A DNA stretch of 22,847 nt from an uncultured Eubacteriales bacterium (lineage in GTDB: Bacteria; Bacillota; Clostridia; Oscillospirales; Acutalibacteraceae), in contig CAJTXF010000038.1 of assembly GCA_910580045.1 (NCBI GenBank), positions 1 to 22,847 on the forward strand, in the 5' to 3' direction. Under the pieces are notes generated by a model. The model searched no databases. It was given only the letters and a program-made list of their open reading frames with translations, and had not been told where the DNA came from. This document shows positions 15,510 through 22,734 of the stretch, in pieces; position 1 is the stretch's first letter, and every line of letters begins with the position of its first letter. Made by a program: the position numbers and the translations under genes.

Positions 15510-16973
15510 ATGGCTAAAAATCCCCTAAAGATAATGGATACCATCCTGCGCGACGCCCACCAGTCCCAGGCGGCTACCCGCATGAAGCTGGAGGACATGG
15601 TTCCCGTGCTGCCCCTGCTGGACAGCATCGGCTACTGGTCCCTGGAATGCTGGGGCGGCGCGACCTTTGATGTGTGTATGCGCTTTTTGAACGAGGACCC
15701 CTGGGAGCGGCTGCGCACCCTGAAAAAGGGGCTGCCGCACACCCGGCTCCAAATGCTCCTGCGGGGCCAGAACCTTCTGGGCTACCGCCACTACGCGGAC
15801 GACGTGGTGGAGGCCTTTGTGAAGAAGTCCCTGGAAAATGGCATTGATGTGGTGCGTATTTTTGACGCCCTCAATGACCCCCGGAATGTTCAGGCTGCGG
15901 TGAAGTTCGTCAAGGAGTACGGCGGCTTTGCTGAGGTCGCCATCAGCTATACCAAGAGCCCTGTGCACAGCGAAGACTACTTTGTCAAGCTCAGCATGGA
16001 GCTGGAGAAGATGGGCGCTGACTCCATCTGCATCAAGGACATGGCAAACCTGCTGCTGCCCTATGACGCTTACTCTCTGGTAAAGAAGCTGAAGGATAAC
16101 GTGGGCGTGCCCATTCACCTGCACACCCACAACACCACTGGCACTGGCGACATGACCAACCTGATGGCTGCCCAGGCCGGAGTTGATATTGTAGACTGCG
16201 CCCTGTCTCCCCTGGCCAACGGCACCAGCCAGCCTGCTACGGAGGCAATGGTTGCCACCCTGCGGGGCACCAGCCGGGATACGGGCCTGGATATGAACAA
16301 GCTCTCTGAGGCCGCGGCCCACTTCCGGGATGTAGCGGCTAAGCTGGACATCAACCCCAAGGTATTGAAGGTGGACGTGAACACCCTGCTGTACCAGGTG
16401 CCCGGCGGAATGCTCAGCAACCTTATCTCCCAGCTGAAGCAGGCCAATGCGGAGGACAAGTATTATGACGTGCTGGAAGAAGTGCCCCGTGTCCGCGAGG
16501 ACTTCGGCTTCCCGCCCCTGGTTACCCCCACCAGCCAGATTGTGGGCTCTCAGGCCGTGCTGAACATCCTGTCCGGCGAGAGGTACAAGATGGTCTCCAA
16601 GGAGTCCAAGGGCCTGCTCCGGGGCGAGTATGGCCAGCTGCCCGGCCAGGTGAACGAGGAAGTGCGCAAGAAGTGCATTGGCAGTGATGAGGTCATCACC
16701 TGCCGCCCGGCTGATTTGCTGGAGCCCGAGATGGAGAAGCTCCGGGCTGAGTGCAAGGAAAAGGGCCTGGGCCATTGCGAGGAAGACTATCTGAGCTATG
16801 CTCTGTTCCCCCAGGTGGCAGGCAAGTTCTTTGACTGGCGGGATAACCCCCATCCGGCAGAAGCCCCGGCCCCTGCTCCGGCGGCACCGGCTGTGAAGGC
16901 AGCTGCACCTGCTGGAAATGATAACTCTCCCCGGAATCTGGTGGTAGAGGATTTGACAGGCGGGAACTTTTAA
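15510..16973 (+). CDS. oadA: Oxaloacetate decarboxylase alpha subunit (carboxyltransferase, no biotin domain)
   Basis: This 487-residue enzyme transfers CO2 from oxaloacetate (or a close 2-oxoacid) to the biotin carrier. It belongs to the pyruvate carboxylase/transcarboxylase 5S family. MDTILRDAHQS (9-19) supplies metal ligand Asp15. RIFDALNDPRN (116-126), SICIKDMAN (172-180, Lys176 in the carboxylysine position) and HLHTHNTTGTGD (203-214, His205 and His207 as metal ligands) follow, each offset by two from the Klebsiella OadA numbering. The conserved 5S C-terminal region is present, then an Ala/Pro-rich tail (about 448-466) that ends in NLVVEDLTGGNF with no biotinylation motif, so biotin sits on the separate carrier. 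The start at 15510 matches family N-termini (MAKxPLKIMDTILRDAHQS); GGAAAGGAAGG lies upstream at a rather long 14 nt. The frame is open to 15282 only through repeat DNA. Confidence 0.92.
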   Translation: MAKNPLKIMDTILRDAHQSQAATRMKLEDMVPVLPLLDSIGYWSLECWGGATFDVCMRFLNEDPWERLRTLKKGLPHTRLQMLLRGQNLLGYRHYADDVVEAFVKKSLENGIDVVRIFDALNDPRNVQAAVKFVKEYGGFAEVAISYTKSPVHSEDYFVKLSMELEKMGADSICIKDMANLLLPYDAYSLVKKLKDNVGVPIHLHTHNTTGTGDMTNLMAAQAGVDIVDCALSPLANGTSQPATEAMVATLRGTSRDTGLDMNKLSEAAAHFRDVAAKLDINPKVLKVDVNTLLYQVPGGMLSNLISQLKQANAEDKYYDVLEEVPRVREDFGFPPLVTPTSQIVGSQAVLNILSGERYKMVSKESKGLLRGEYGQLPGQVNEEVRKKCIGSDEVITCRPADLLEPEMEKLRAECKEKGLGHCEEDYLSYALFPQVAGKFFDWRDNPHPAEAPAPAPAAPAVKAAAPAGNDNSPRNLVVEDLTGGNF

Positions 16974-16996
16974 GAGACAGAGAGTGTGACTGAAAA

Positions 16997-17034
16997 ATAT
17001 CGCCATTTCCATTAGGGGATGGCGGTATCTTTTT
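16997..17034 (+). terminator. Rho-independent terminator of the decarboxylase operon
   Basis: ATATCGCCAT (16997-17006) pairs with ATGGCGGTAT (17019-17028) and is followed by CTTTTT, 24 bp after the oadA stop codon. Confidence 0.9.
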
Positions 17035-17128
17035 GTGGGGAGTCTAGGACAGTACCTTTTGTCAAGCTGGGGCAAAATCTCTGGTGCAGGCCGCTGGATG
17101 CATATCTCCTGTCCTTCTCCACATGGGT

Positions 17129-17206
17129 GTGTCCGTTTCGAGGCGCCTTTCGTGTTCCCCTGCCCCACGGGCGGGGGAAGACAGAAAATTATCTCTGTGG
17201 TTTGGA
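17129..17206 (+). repeat. 78-bp dispersed repeat, copy B
   Basis: This is the opposite-orientation relative of 8108-8185, identical at about 66 of 78 positions by hand alignment and without gaps. The central stem TTCCCCTGCCC (17155-17165) with GGGCGGGGGAA (17169-17179) is kept, with one position changed to a G-T pair and a different loop. It lies between the decarboxylase terminator and the next promoter, outside any gene. Confidence 0.8.
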
Positions 17207-17229
17207 AAATCTCCCTCCACATTTCCGGC

Positions 17230-17258
17230 TTGTACTCACCGAAAAAATGTGGTATACT
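17230..17258 (+). promoter_or_regulatory. SigA-type promoter of the O-antigen-ligase-like gene pair
   Basis: TTGTAC (17230-17235), a 17-bp spacer and TATACT (17253-17258) lie about 50 bp before the start at 17309. Confidence 0.75.
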
Positions 17259-17308
17259 ATGTTTATCTGACCCATGGCTCAAGCATTCTCCAGAAAAGGA
17301 CACAGGAT

Positions 17309-18847
17309 ATGAACACAGCCGCACTGAAAAACAGACTTTCCCAGTCCTCACCCCAGGTGATGACTGCCATCCTTTTGCTCCAGCCACTCCTGGATGTTTT
17401 CTCTTATTTTATGCAGCAGCAGGGTACCACCATCATCAGCACTGCCCTGCGCACAGTGCTGCTTTTCGCGGTGTGCGCCTATGGCTTTGTCATTACAGAG
17501 CACCGCCGGGCCTATCTGGTTCTCTACAGTGTCTTGGCTGGGTTCTGGCTGCTCCATGCCCTTAACTGCCTGCGCCTGGGTTATCAGGACCCAGTGGGCG
17601 ATGCGGCTGAGTATTTGAAGCTAATCCAATTTCCCCTGTGGACGTTGGTCTTTCTCACCATCTGCAGGCAGCGGCCCACTCTGAATCTGTGCGCCAGCGG
17701 CCTGTTGGCAGCCAACTTCGCCATTATTTTGCTGGTCATCGGCCTTTCCTATGCCACTGGCGCCCCTGCCTATACCTACGACATCCCTGCCCGGGGGGTG
17801 AAGCTGGGGCTCTTGGGCTGGTTCGGGGTGCCCAATGCCCAAAGTGCTGTGTTGGCCATGATATTCTGCGGCCTGCTGGCCTGGGCCCATGAGAAGGGCC
17901 AGCTTTGGCTTTTCTCTTTGGCCAATGGGGCAGGCTGCGCGGTGCTGTATTTCAGCGGCACCAGGCTGGCCTATTATGCCGCAGTGCTGGCCTCAGCGGG
18001 CTTTGTGGTTCTGATATTCCTGGCTGGGGGCCGCCGCAGGTGGAACTGTGTACCCCTGGTGGTTGGTTTAGTTCTGCTCCTGGCCTTCCGGGGCGTGTCC
18101 CCTATGACCCAGCGCCGGGCCCTGCCAGGGGATACCTACCGCATTTATCAGGAGCAGACTGACCAGGTGATGGGCAGGGACAAGGACTATACCTACACTG
18201 GTGGGGAGATTCCAAAGGAGACCCGGGAGAAAATCACCCAGGTGTATGAGCGGGTCTATGGGGGCCTGAACTTTGCAGGCGCCCCTATGCTGGGGGACTT
18301 GCTGGACCGGTTCGGCACCCAGCGGGTGATGGAGTACTATGATTACACCACCGCAGCTTCCACCCTCTGCCATGTGCGCACCAAAAAGATTGCTGTGATG
18401 GCCATGACCTGGGAGGAGCAGGACCTGCTCACCAAGCTGGTGGGGGTGGAGTATGCTGCCGCCACCCTGAATGGTACCAACTATGACCCGGAGAACGACT
18501 TCCCCGGCCTGTTCTACTTCTATGGCTGGCTGGGCACTGGAATCTATGTGGCCTTTGCGGGCTCCTTCCTTGTATGGGTGCTGGCGGGCTGTGTGCGGAA
18601 TCTCCGCCGCCTGCCTGAGTATCTCACCGTCTCCCTGGGAGCCTGGACCATGATTTATGTGCTGGGCCTGGGCGCGGCCCAATACTCTGGCCAGGTAATG
18701 CGCAAGCCCAGCGTGACAGTATATATGTCTCTGGCCGCGGCCCAGCTCTGCTGCCAGGCCCAGGGCAGCGGCAAGCTCTTTGCCCGGGTTCAGCGGCGGC
18801 CCGGAGTGAAAATGAAACAGCTGAAAAAGGAGGCGCGGCATGGGTAA
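17309..18847 (+). CDS. O-antigen ligase/polymerase-like membrane protein, paralogue A
   Basis: This 512-residue polytopic protein resembles the O-antigen ligase (WaaL/Wzy-like) superfamily, which joins or polymerises lipid-linked glycans outside the membrane. About eight hydrophobic segments precede a large hydrophilic loop (about 262-398), with two to three more after it. That order, with one big loop near the C-terminal side, is the superfamily hallmark. Small conserved blocks are GWFGVPNAQSA (170-180), YFSGTRLAYY (214-223) and YDPENDFPGLFYFYGWLG (392-409). The start at 17309 has AAAGGA 8 nt upstream and a promoter before it; the frame is open further upstream only through repeat DNA. It overlaps the next gene by 8 bp and is similar to it along its length. 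Ligase, polymerase or another role cannot be separated from sequence. Confidence 0.75.
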   Translation: MNTAALKNRLSQSSPQVMTAILLLQPLLDVFSYFMQQQGTTIISTALRTVLLFAVCAYGFVITEHRRAYLVLYSVLAGFWLLHALNCLRLGYQDPVGDAAEYLKLIQFPLWTLVFLTICRQRPTLNLCASGLLAANFAIILLVIGLSYATGAPAYTYDIPARGVKLGLLGWFGVPNAQSAVLAMIFCGLLAWAHEKGQLWLFSLANGAGCAVLYFSGTRLAYYAAVLASAGFVVLIFLAGGRRRWNCVPLVVGLVLLLAFRGVSPMTQRRALPGDTYRIYQEQTDQVMGRDKDYTYTGGEIPKETREKITQVYERVYGGLNFAGAPMLGDLLDRFGTQRVMEYYDYTTAASTLCHVRTKKIAVMAMTWEEQDLLTKLVGVEYAAATLNGTNYDPENDFPGLFYFYGWLGTGIYVAFAGSFLVWVLAGCVRNLRRLPEYLTVSLGAWTMIYVLGLGAAQYSGQVMRKPSVTVYMSLAAAQLCCQAQGSGKLFARVQRRPGVKMKQLKKEARHG

Positions 18848-20462
18848 ACAAGCTGATTTGAAAAGAGCGCAGACCGGCCTGGAGAGCCGGATATCCTGGT
18901 TTGTGCTGGTACTTCTCACCATCCAGCCCCTGCTGGACGTGATGAGCTATTTCCTGAACCTGCAGGGCAAGACCGCCATTTCCACCCTGCTGCGCTTTGG
19001 CCTGCTGGCAGTGGTGGCTTTGGTTGGGTTTCTGCTCACAAAGGCGAAAAAGATGTACCTGCTCCTCTTTGGGGTGGTGGCCCTGTTCTGGGCTGCCCAT
19101 GTGCTGAACTGCTGGCGCATTGGGTATACCTCCTTTGTGCAGGACACAGGGAACCTTTTGCGTATGCTGAATTTCCCCATTTATGTGATGACCTTTTTGG
19201 TGATTTTACAGCGTGACCCAGACCAGCGGCGCTGGTTCTTTCTGGGCACTGCCATTGCCTTTGGGGAGATAGTGCTGTTCACAGCCATACCCTGGCTCAC
19301 CGGGAACCCAGTGTATACCTACGAGCAGATTCAGGTGGGTGTGCTGGGCTGGTTCGCGGTGCCCAGTGCTCAAAGCGCGATTCTGGTGCTTACTGTGCCC
19401 CTGGTTATCTATTGGGCCTACAGCGCAAAAAAATACTGGCTCTATCTGCTGGCCCTAATCCTGACCTTTGGCCTGCTGTATGTAACAGGCACCAAGCTGA
19501 ACTATTACTCTATCTTCATCATCGCAGGGGCCTATGGGTTCCTGTTCGTCCTGCAGCTGGGCAAACGCTGTCTAAAATACGCCCTGCCCATGGTGCTGAT
19601 CCTGGCCCTGGCCGTGGCGTTCCGGGCCCAGTCCCCCATGATGACCCGGGAGGACATGACAAGGTTCTCTCAGTGGGTGTACGGCAACATGCTGGAGGAC
19701 AGCCTGGAGAACAGCGGCGCGGACGACACGGTCCGGGAGATGATTCGGGGCGGGGGCAAGGAGCAGAAAGAGGACCAGGACGAGCCAGTGCTTCCTCCGG
19801 AAAAGAGCATGGAGAGAATGCGCCGGGCCTTGATGGGAATCTATTCCGATACCGGGGTGTATGGGGTGTTGACCTCCAGCCTGAACCAGCGGTTCGGGGT
19901 ATATAACGTGATGCAGACCTACAGCCACACAGACGCCCAGGGCATCCTCTCCAACACCCGGGAGCGCAAGCTGAACCATGCCCAGATGATGTGGGCAGAA
20001 AAGGACACCCTCACCCATATTTTGGGGTTTGAGTACAGCGATTTTCTCTGCGGCAAGGACATCTTTGACCCAGAGAACGACTTCCCCGCTGTGTTTTACA
20101 ACATGGGCTATCTGGGCTTTGCCCTGTATATGGGCTTTCTGGGCCTCTTCTTCTTCTGGGTGCTTCGGGGCTTGGCCGGGGATTTGAGCCGGGGGGTGCA
20201 GGCAGCCCGGGCCGAAGGTAAAGGCAAGTGGACTGCCCTGCCTTTGGGCCTGTGGCAGGGCCTGCGGAGCTTCCTGAGCGTGGAGCTGGGCGCGGTGGGC
20301 ATGAGTTTTCTGCTGGCCATTATCGCGGCCCAGATATCCGGCAACGTGCTGCGGCGGCCCAATGTGACCATTTATTTTGCCATTGGCGCAGCCGCTGTGT
20401 ACAGCCTGACTGCATGGAAAAAAGGGCCTGCTCTGGGTGGGCCCAGGAAGCCCAGGACGTAA
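18840..20462 (+). CDS. O-antigen ligase/polymerase-like membrane protein, paralogue B
   Basis: This 540-residue protein is the tandem paralogue of the preceding one. Shared blocks in the same order include IQPLLDVMSYF (28-38), GWFAVPSAQSA (170-180), YVTGTKLNYY (214-223), FDPENDFPAVFYNMGYLG (409-426) and AAQISGNVLRRPNVT near the C-terminus. The first three fall at the same residue numbers as in paralogue A. Its hydrophilic loop (about 262-415) is longer and contains an acidic, charged insert (GGGKEQKEDQDEPVLPPEKS, about 304-323) absent from paralogue A. AAAGGAGG lies 6 nt before the ATG, inside the end of the upstream gene, so translation is coupled. Keeping two divergent copies suggests different jobs, such as polymerase and ligase, or different acceptors; this is inference. 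Confidence 0.75.
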   Translation: MGKQADLKRAQTGLESRISWFVLVLLTIQPLLDVMSYFLNLQGKTAISTLLRFGLLAVVALVGFLLTKAKKMYLLLFGVVALFWAAHVLNCWRIGYTSFVQDTGNLLRMLNFPIYVMTFLVILQRDPDQRRWFFLGTAIAFGEIVLFTAIPWLTGNPVYTYEQIQVGVLGWFAVPSAQSAILVLTVPLVIYWAYSAKKYWLYLLALILTFGLLYVTGTKLNYYSIFIIAGAYGFLFVLQLGKRCLKYALPMVLILALAVAFRAQSPMMTREDMTRFSQWVYGNMLEDSLENSGADDTVREMIRGGGKEQKEDQDEPVLPPEKSMERMRRALMGIYSDTGVYGVLTSSLNQRFGVYNVMQTYSHTDAQGILSNTRERKLNHAQMMWAEKDTLTHILGFEYSDFLCGKDIFDPENDFPAVFYNMGYLGFALYMGFLGLFFFWVLRGLAGDLSRGVQAARAEGKGKWTALPLGLWQGLRSFLSVELGAVGMSFLLAIIAAQISGNVLRRPNVTIYFAIGAAAVYSLTAWKKGPALGGPRKPRT

Positions 20463-20519
20463 CGCAAAAGAGTTTGAGAAGCTGGCGATTACTAATCTGA
20501 ACTGGGCCGGCAATATCAG

Positions 20520-20563
20520 CAAAGAGGGGGCTGGCAGCCTGTGCTGTCCGCTCTTTTCTTTTT
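20520..20563 (+). terminator. Rho-independent terminator after the ligase-like pair
   Basis: AAAGAG at 20521-20526 pairs with CTCTTT at 20551-20556, with GGCAG/CTGTC extending the stem, followed by TTCTTTTT. It lies about 60 bp past the stop codon. Confidence 0.75.
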
Positions 20564-20646
20564 AGGGCGGGGGGCAGCGGGCGCTAAGGATGGCGGGGAA
20601 AGTTCCAAAAAGAAAAAACTTTCTTTCAGTCCTATGATAAAATGGA

Positions 20647-20675
20647 TTGACAGTCAGTTTTTTATTCTTTATAAT
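20647..20675 (+). promoter_or_regulatory. Full-consensus SigA promoter of ptsI
   Basis: TTGACA (20647-20652), a 17-bp spacer and TATAAT (20670-20675) match the consensus exactly. Transcription would begin near 20682, leaving a leader of about 200 nt that contains the palindromic element at 20695-20831. Confidence 0.88.
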
Positions 20676-20694
20676 AATCTATATGTAGGGATTT

Positions 20695-20831
20695 GGGCTT
20701 GTTTGAAAAAGCGAAAACGCTGTCTTTTTGCCCAGAAGCGGCCGTCTTCTGCGTCTAAGATCCTGTTTTTTCCTTGAAGCTGGCCGGCTCTGCTCAAAAA
20801 TCCGTTGTTTCCACTATTTTCAAACAAGCCC
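20695..20831. repeat. 137-bp palindromic MITE-like element, copy 2, in the ptsI leader
   Basis: The ends GGGCTTGTTTGAAAA (20695-20709) and TTTTCAAACAAGCCC (20817-20831) are perfect 15-bp inverted repeats. Inner arms also pair well: the block AAACGCTGTCTTTTTG (20715-20730) and following GAAGCGGCC pair with GGCCGGCTCTG..CAAAAATCCGTTGTTT. It shares the end motif TGTTTGAAAA and the GCTG..TTTTTG.CCAG order with 9902-10069. The RNA from the ptsI promoter would fold into a long hairpin ending about 54 nt before the start codon. Confidence 0.82.
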
Positions 20832-20884
20832 TGGATTTGAACTGCGTTTACTGTTTACTATATGAGCAAGGGAGGGTGAAACCC

Positions 20885-22579
20885 ATGTTAAAGGGTATCG
20901 CGGTCTCCCAGGGCATTGGCCTGGGCAGGGTCATGCTGCTGGAGGAGCAGGGGCTTCCCCTGACTGCTTCTGGGGGGAGAGAGCCTGTGGCAGAGCGGCA
21001 GCGATTCCGCCAGGCGGTGGAGGCCTTCTGCCAGAGTACAGCCAGCCAGGTGGAACAGCTGCGCCGCAGTGCAGGCGACGAGGACGCGTTTATTCTGGAA
21101 TCGCATATCCAGATGGCCAGGGACCCAATCCTGCTGGAGGAGGTAGAGGCCCTAATCGGGGAAGGGGCCTGCGCGGGGCAGGCGCTGGAGCAGGTCTGCC
21201 AGCGGTACATCGAAATCTTCTCCAGCTCTCATGATGAGCTGACCCGGCTGCGGGCTGCGGATATCCGGGATATGCGCTCGTCCCTAAGGTGCCTGCTGGC
21301 CGGGGCACAAGAGGTCAGCCTGCGGAACGTGCCCAAGGGCACTGTCCTGGTGACCAAGGAGCTAAGCCCCTCTGTCATGTCCGGCATAGACGGGGAGAAC
21401 GTGGTGGGCATTGTCACTGAGACTGGGGGCATGTCCTCCCACTCCTCCATCTTGGCCCGGGCATTGGGAATTCCCACTGTATGTGGTGTGCAGGGGGCTG
21501 TGGCCCTGCTGAAAGCAGGCTGCTTTGTGATTGTGGACGGCAGCCGGGGCGAGGTACTCTGCTCTCCGGCCCAGAGGGTGATAGAGGACTATTACCACCG
21601 CCGGGAGGAGTTTTTGAGCCACCGGAGCCAGGTGAAAAAATACAAAAACCGGGAGACCCGGGCTGCCAGCGGAGAGGTGTTCAGCCTGACCGGGAACATA
21701 AGCCTGCCCAGCGGAGCCGCCGGGGCAGTGGCTGCCGGGGCGGAGGGGGTTGGTCTGTTCCGCACGGAGTACTTATTTATGAACCGGGCCGTGCCCCCGG
21801 ACGAGGCAGAGCAGACCGCGGCCTATACCCTGGCCCTGGAGGGGGCCGGAGGCCGCCCGGTGACCATCCGCACCCTGGACGCGGGAGGGGACAAGGATGT
21901 GCCCTGCCTGGACCTGCCTAAGGAGGAAAACCCCTTTTTGGGCCAGCGGGGCATCCGCTGGTGCCTGGCCCACCGGGAGCTGTTCCTAATCCAGCTGCGG
22001 GCTCTGCTGCGGGCCGGAGTGGGCCGGGCCCTGCGGGTAATGTTCCCCATGGTCTCCACTCTGGAGGAGCTGCGGCAGGCCAAGGCCCTGCTGGGGGAGG
22101 CTGCCGCCCAGCTGAAGGCCCAGGGAATTGCTGTGGAGAAGCCTCTGCCAGTTGGGGTGATGATTGAGACCCCAGCCGCGGCCTGGACAGCGGAGAGCCT
22201 GGCCCAGGAGGCGGACTTTTTCAGCATTGGCACCAATGATTTGACCAGCTACATTATGGCCTGCGACAGGAGCAATGCCCAGGTGGCAGGGATGTGCTCG
22301 CCCCTGCAGCCCGGGGTGCTCCGCTGCCTGGGGCATGTGATTGCCAGTGCCAGGGGGGCAGGCATCCCGGTGACCATCTGCGGCGAGGCGGCAGCTGACC
22401 CCAGGATGATTCCCCTGCTGATGGCCTTTGGCATCACGGGATTCAGCGTGTCGCCCGGGGCAGTGCTGCAGGTGCGCAAGATTATCTCTGACTGGAGCCT
22501 GGCAGACGCCCAGGCCCTGGCCAGCCAGGTGCTGGCAGCGGGCACTCTGCCCGAGACAGCGGCGCTCTCCGGCGCATAG
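20885..22579 (+). CDS. ptsI: Phosphoenolpyruvate-protein phosphotransferase (PTS enzyme I)
   Basis: This 564-residue cytoplasmic enzyme takes phosphate from PEP and passes it to HPr, the first step of PTS sugar uptake. The N-terminal HPr-binding and phosphohistidine domains (about 1-235) contain TGGMSSHSSILARALGIP (180-197) with the phosphorylated His186. The C-terminal PEP-binding barrel holds GVGLFRTEYLFM, the RTLDAGGDKD block, RGIRWCL, MFPMVSTLEEL, GVMIETPAA, FFSIGTNDLTSYIMACDRSN and the catalytic Cys of VTICGEAA. The length is normal for the family. The start at 20885 has GGGAGGGTG 7 nt upstream; the frame is open back to 20774 but runs through the palindrome. Several signature positions differ from textbook enzyme I (GGRTSH is GGMSSH; DRGNE is DRSNA), so a specialised paralogue is possible. 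No ptsH lies next to it in the window. Confidence 0.94.
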   Translation: MLKGIAVSQGIGLGRVMLLEEQGLPLTASGGREPVAERQRFRQAVEAFCQSTASQVEQLRRSAGDEDAFILESHIQMARDPILLEEVEALIGEGACAGQALEQVCQRYIEIFSSSHDELTRLRAADIRDMRSSLRCLLAGAQEVSLRNVPKGTVLVTKELSPSVMSGIDGENVVGIVTETGGMSSHSSILARALGIPTVCGVQGAVALLKAGCFVIVDGSRGEVLCSPAQRVIEDYYHRREEFLSHRSQVKKYKNRETRAASGEVFSLTGNISLPSGAAGAVAAGAEGVGLFRTEYLFMNRAVPPDEAEQTAAYTLALEGAGGRPVTIRTLDAGGDKDVPCLDLPKEENPFLGQRGIRWCLAHRELFLIQLRALLRAGVGRALRVMFPMVSTLEELRQAKALLGEAAAQLKAQGIAVEKPLPVGVMIETPAAAWTAESLAQEADFFSIGTNDLTSYIMACDRSNAQVAGMCSPLQPGVLRCLGHVIASARGAGIPVTICGEAAADPRMIPLLMAFGITGFSVSPGAVLQVRKIISDWSLADAQALASQVLAAGTLPETAALSGA

Positions 22580-22605
22580 AACGCCTGACCATCCGGACTG
22601 TTCAT

Positions 22606-22649
22606 AGGACTCTCTCCTGCCCCTCAGGGGGACAGGGGAGAGTCCTTTT
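22606..22649 (+). terminator. Rho-independent terminator of ptsI
   Basis: AGGACTCTCTCCTG (22606-22619) pairs with CAGGGGAGAGTCCT (22633-22646), with CCCC/GGGG inside, then TTTT. It lies 27 bp past the ptsI stop. Confidence 0.93.
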
Positions 22650-22673
22650 GTCTTTGCCCGGGCGGGTTTCTGT

Positions 22674-22734
22674 GTTAACGCAGTTCAAAAGAGGTATCAC
22701 CCCAGAGACCATACCTCTTTTGAACCCAGCGGCC
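22674..22734 (+). repeat. Hairpin repeat, copy 2 (inverted partner of 1-61)
   Basis: GTTCAAAAGAGGTAT (22683-22697) and ATACCTCTTTTGAAC (22711-22725) form a perfect 15-bp stem with a 13-nt loop. GTTAACGCA precedes the stem, as in the reverse complement of copy 1. The remaining ~110 bp to the window end shows no gene; part of it (TGCGTTTACTATA near 22747) echoes the flank of this repeat and the sequence just before ptsI. Confidence 0.82.

Noticed and set aside
20774..20884. N-terminal extension of enzyme I
   Set aside because: It lies mostly inside the palindromic element; the ATG at 20885 has a strong ribosome binding site and matches the usual enzyme I N-terminus (LKGIAVSQGI).
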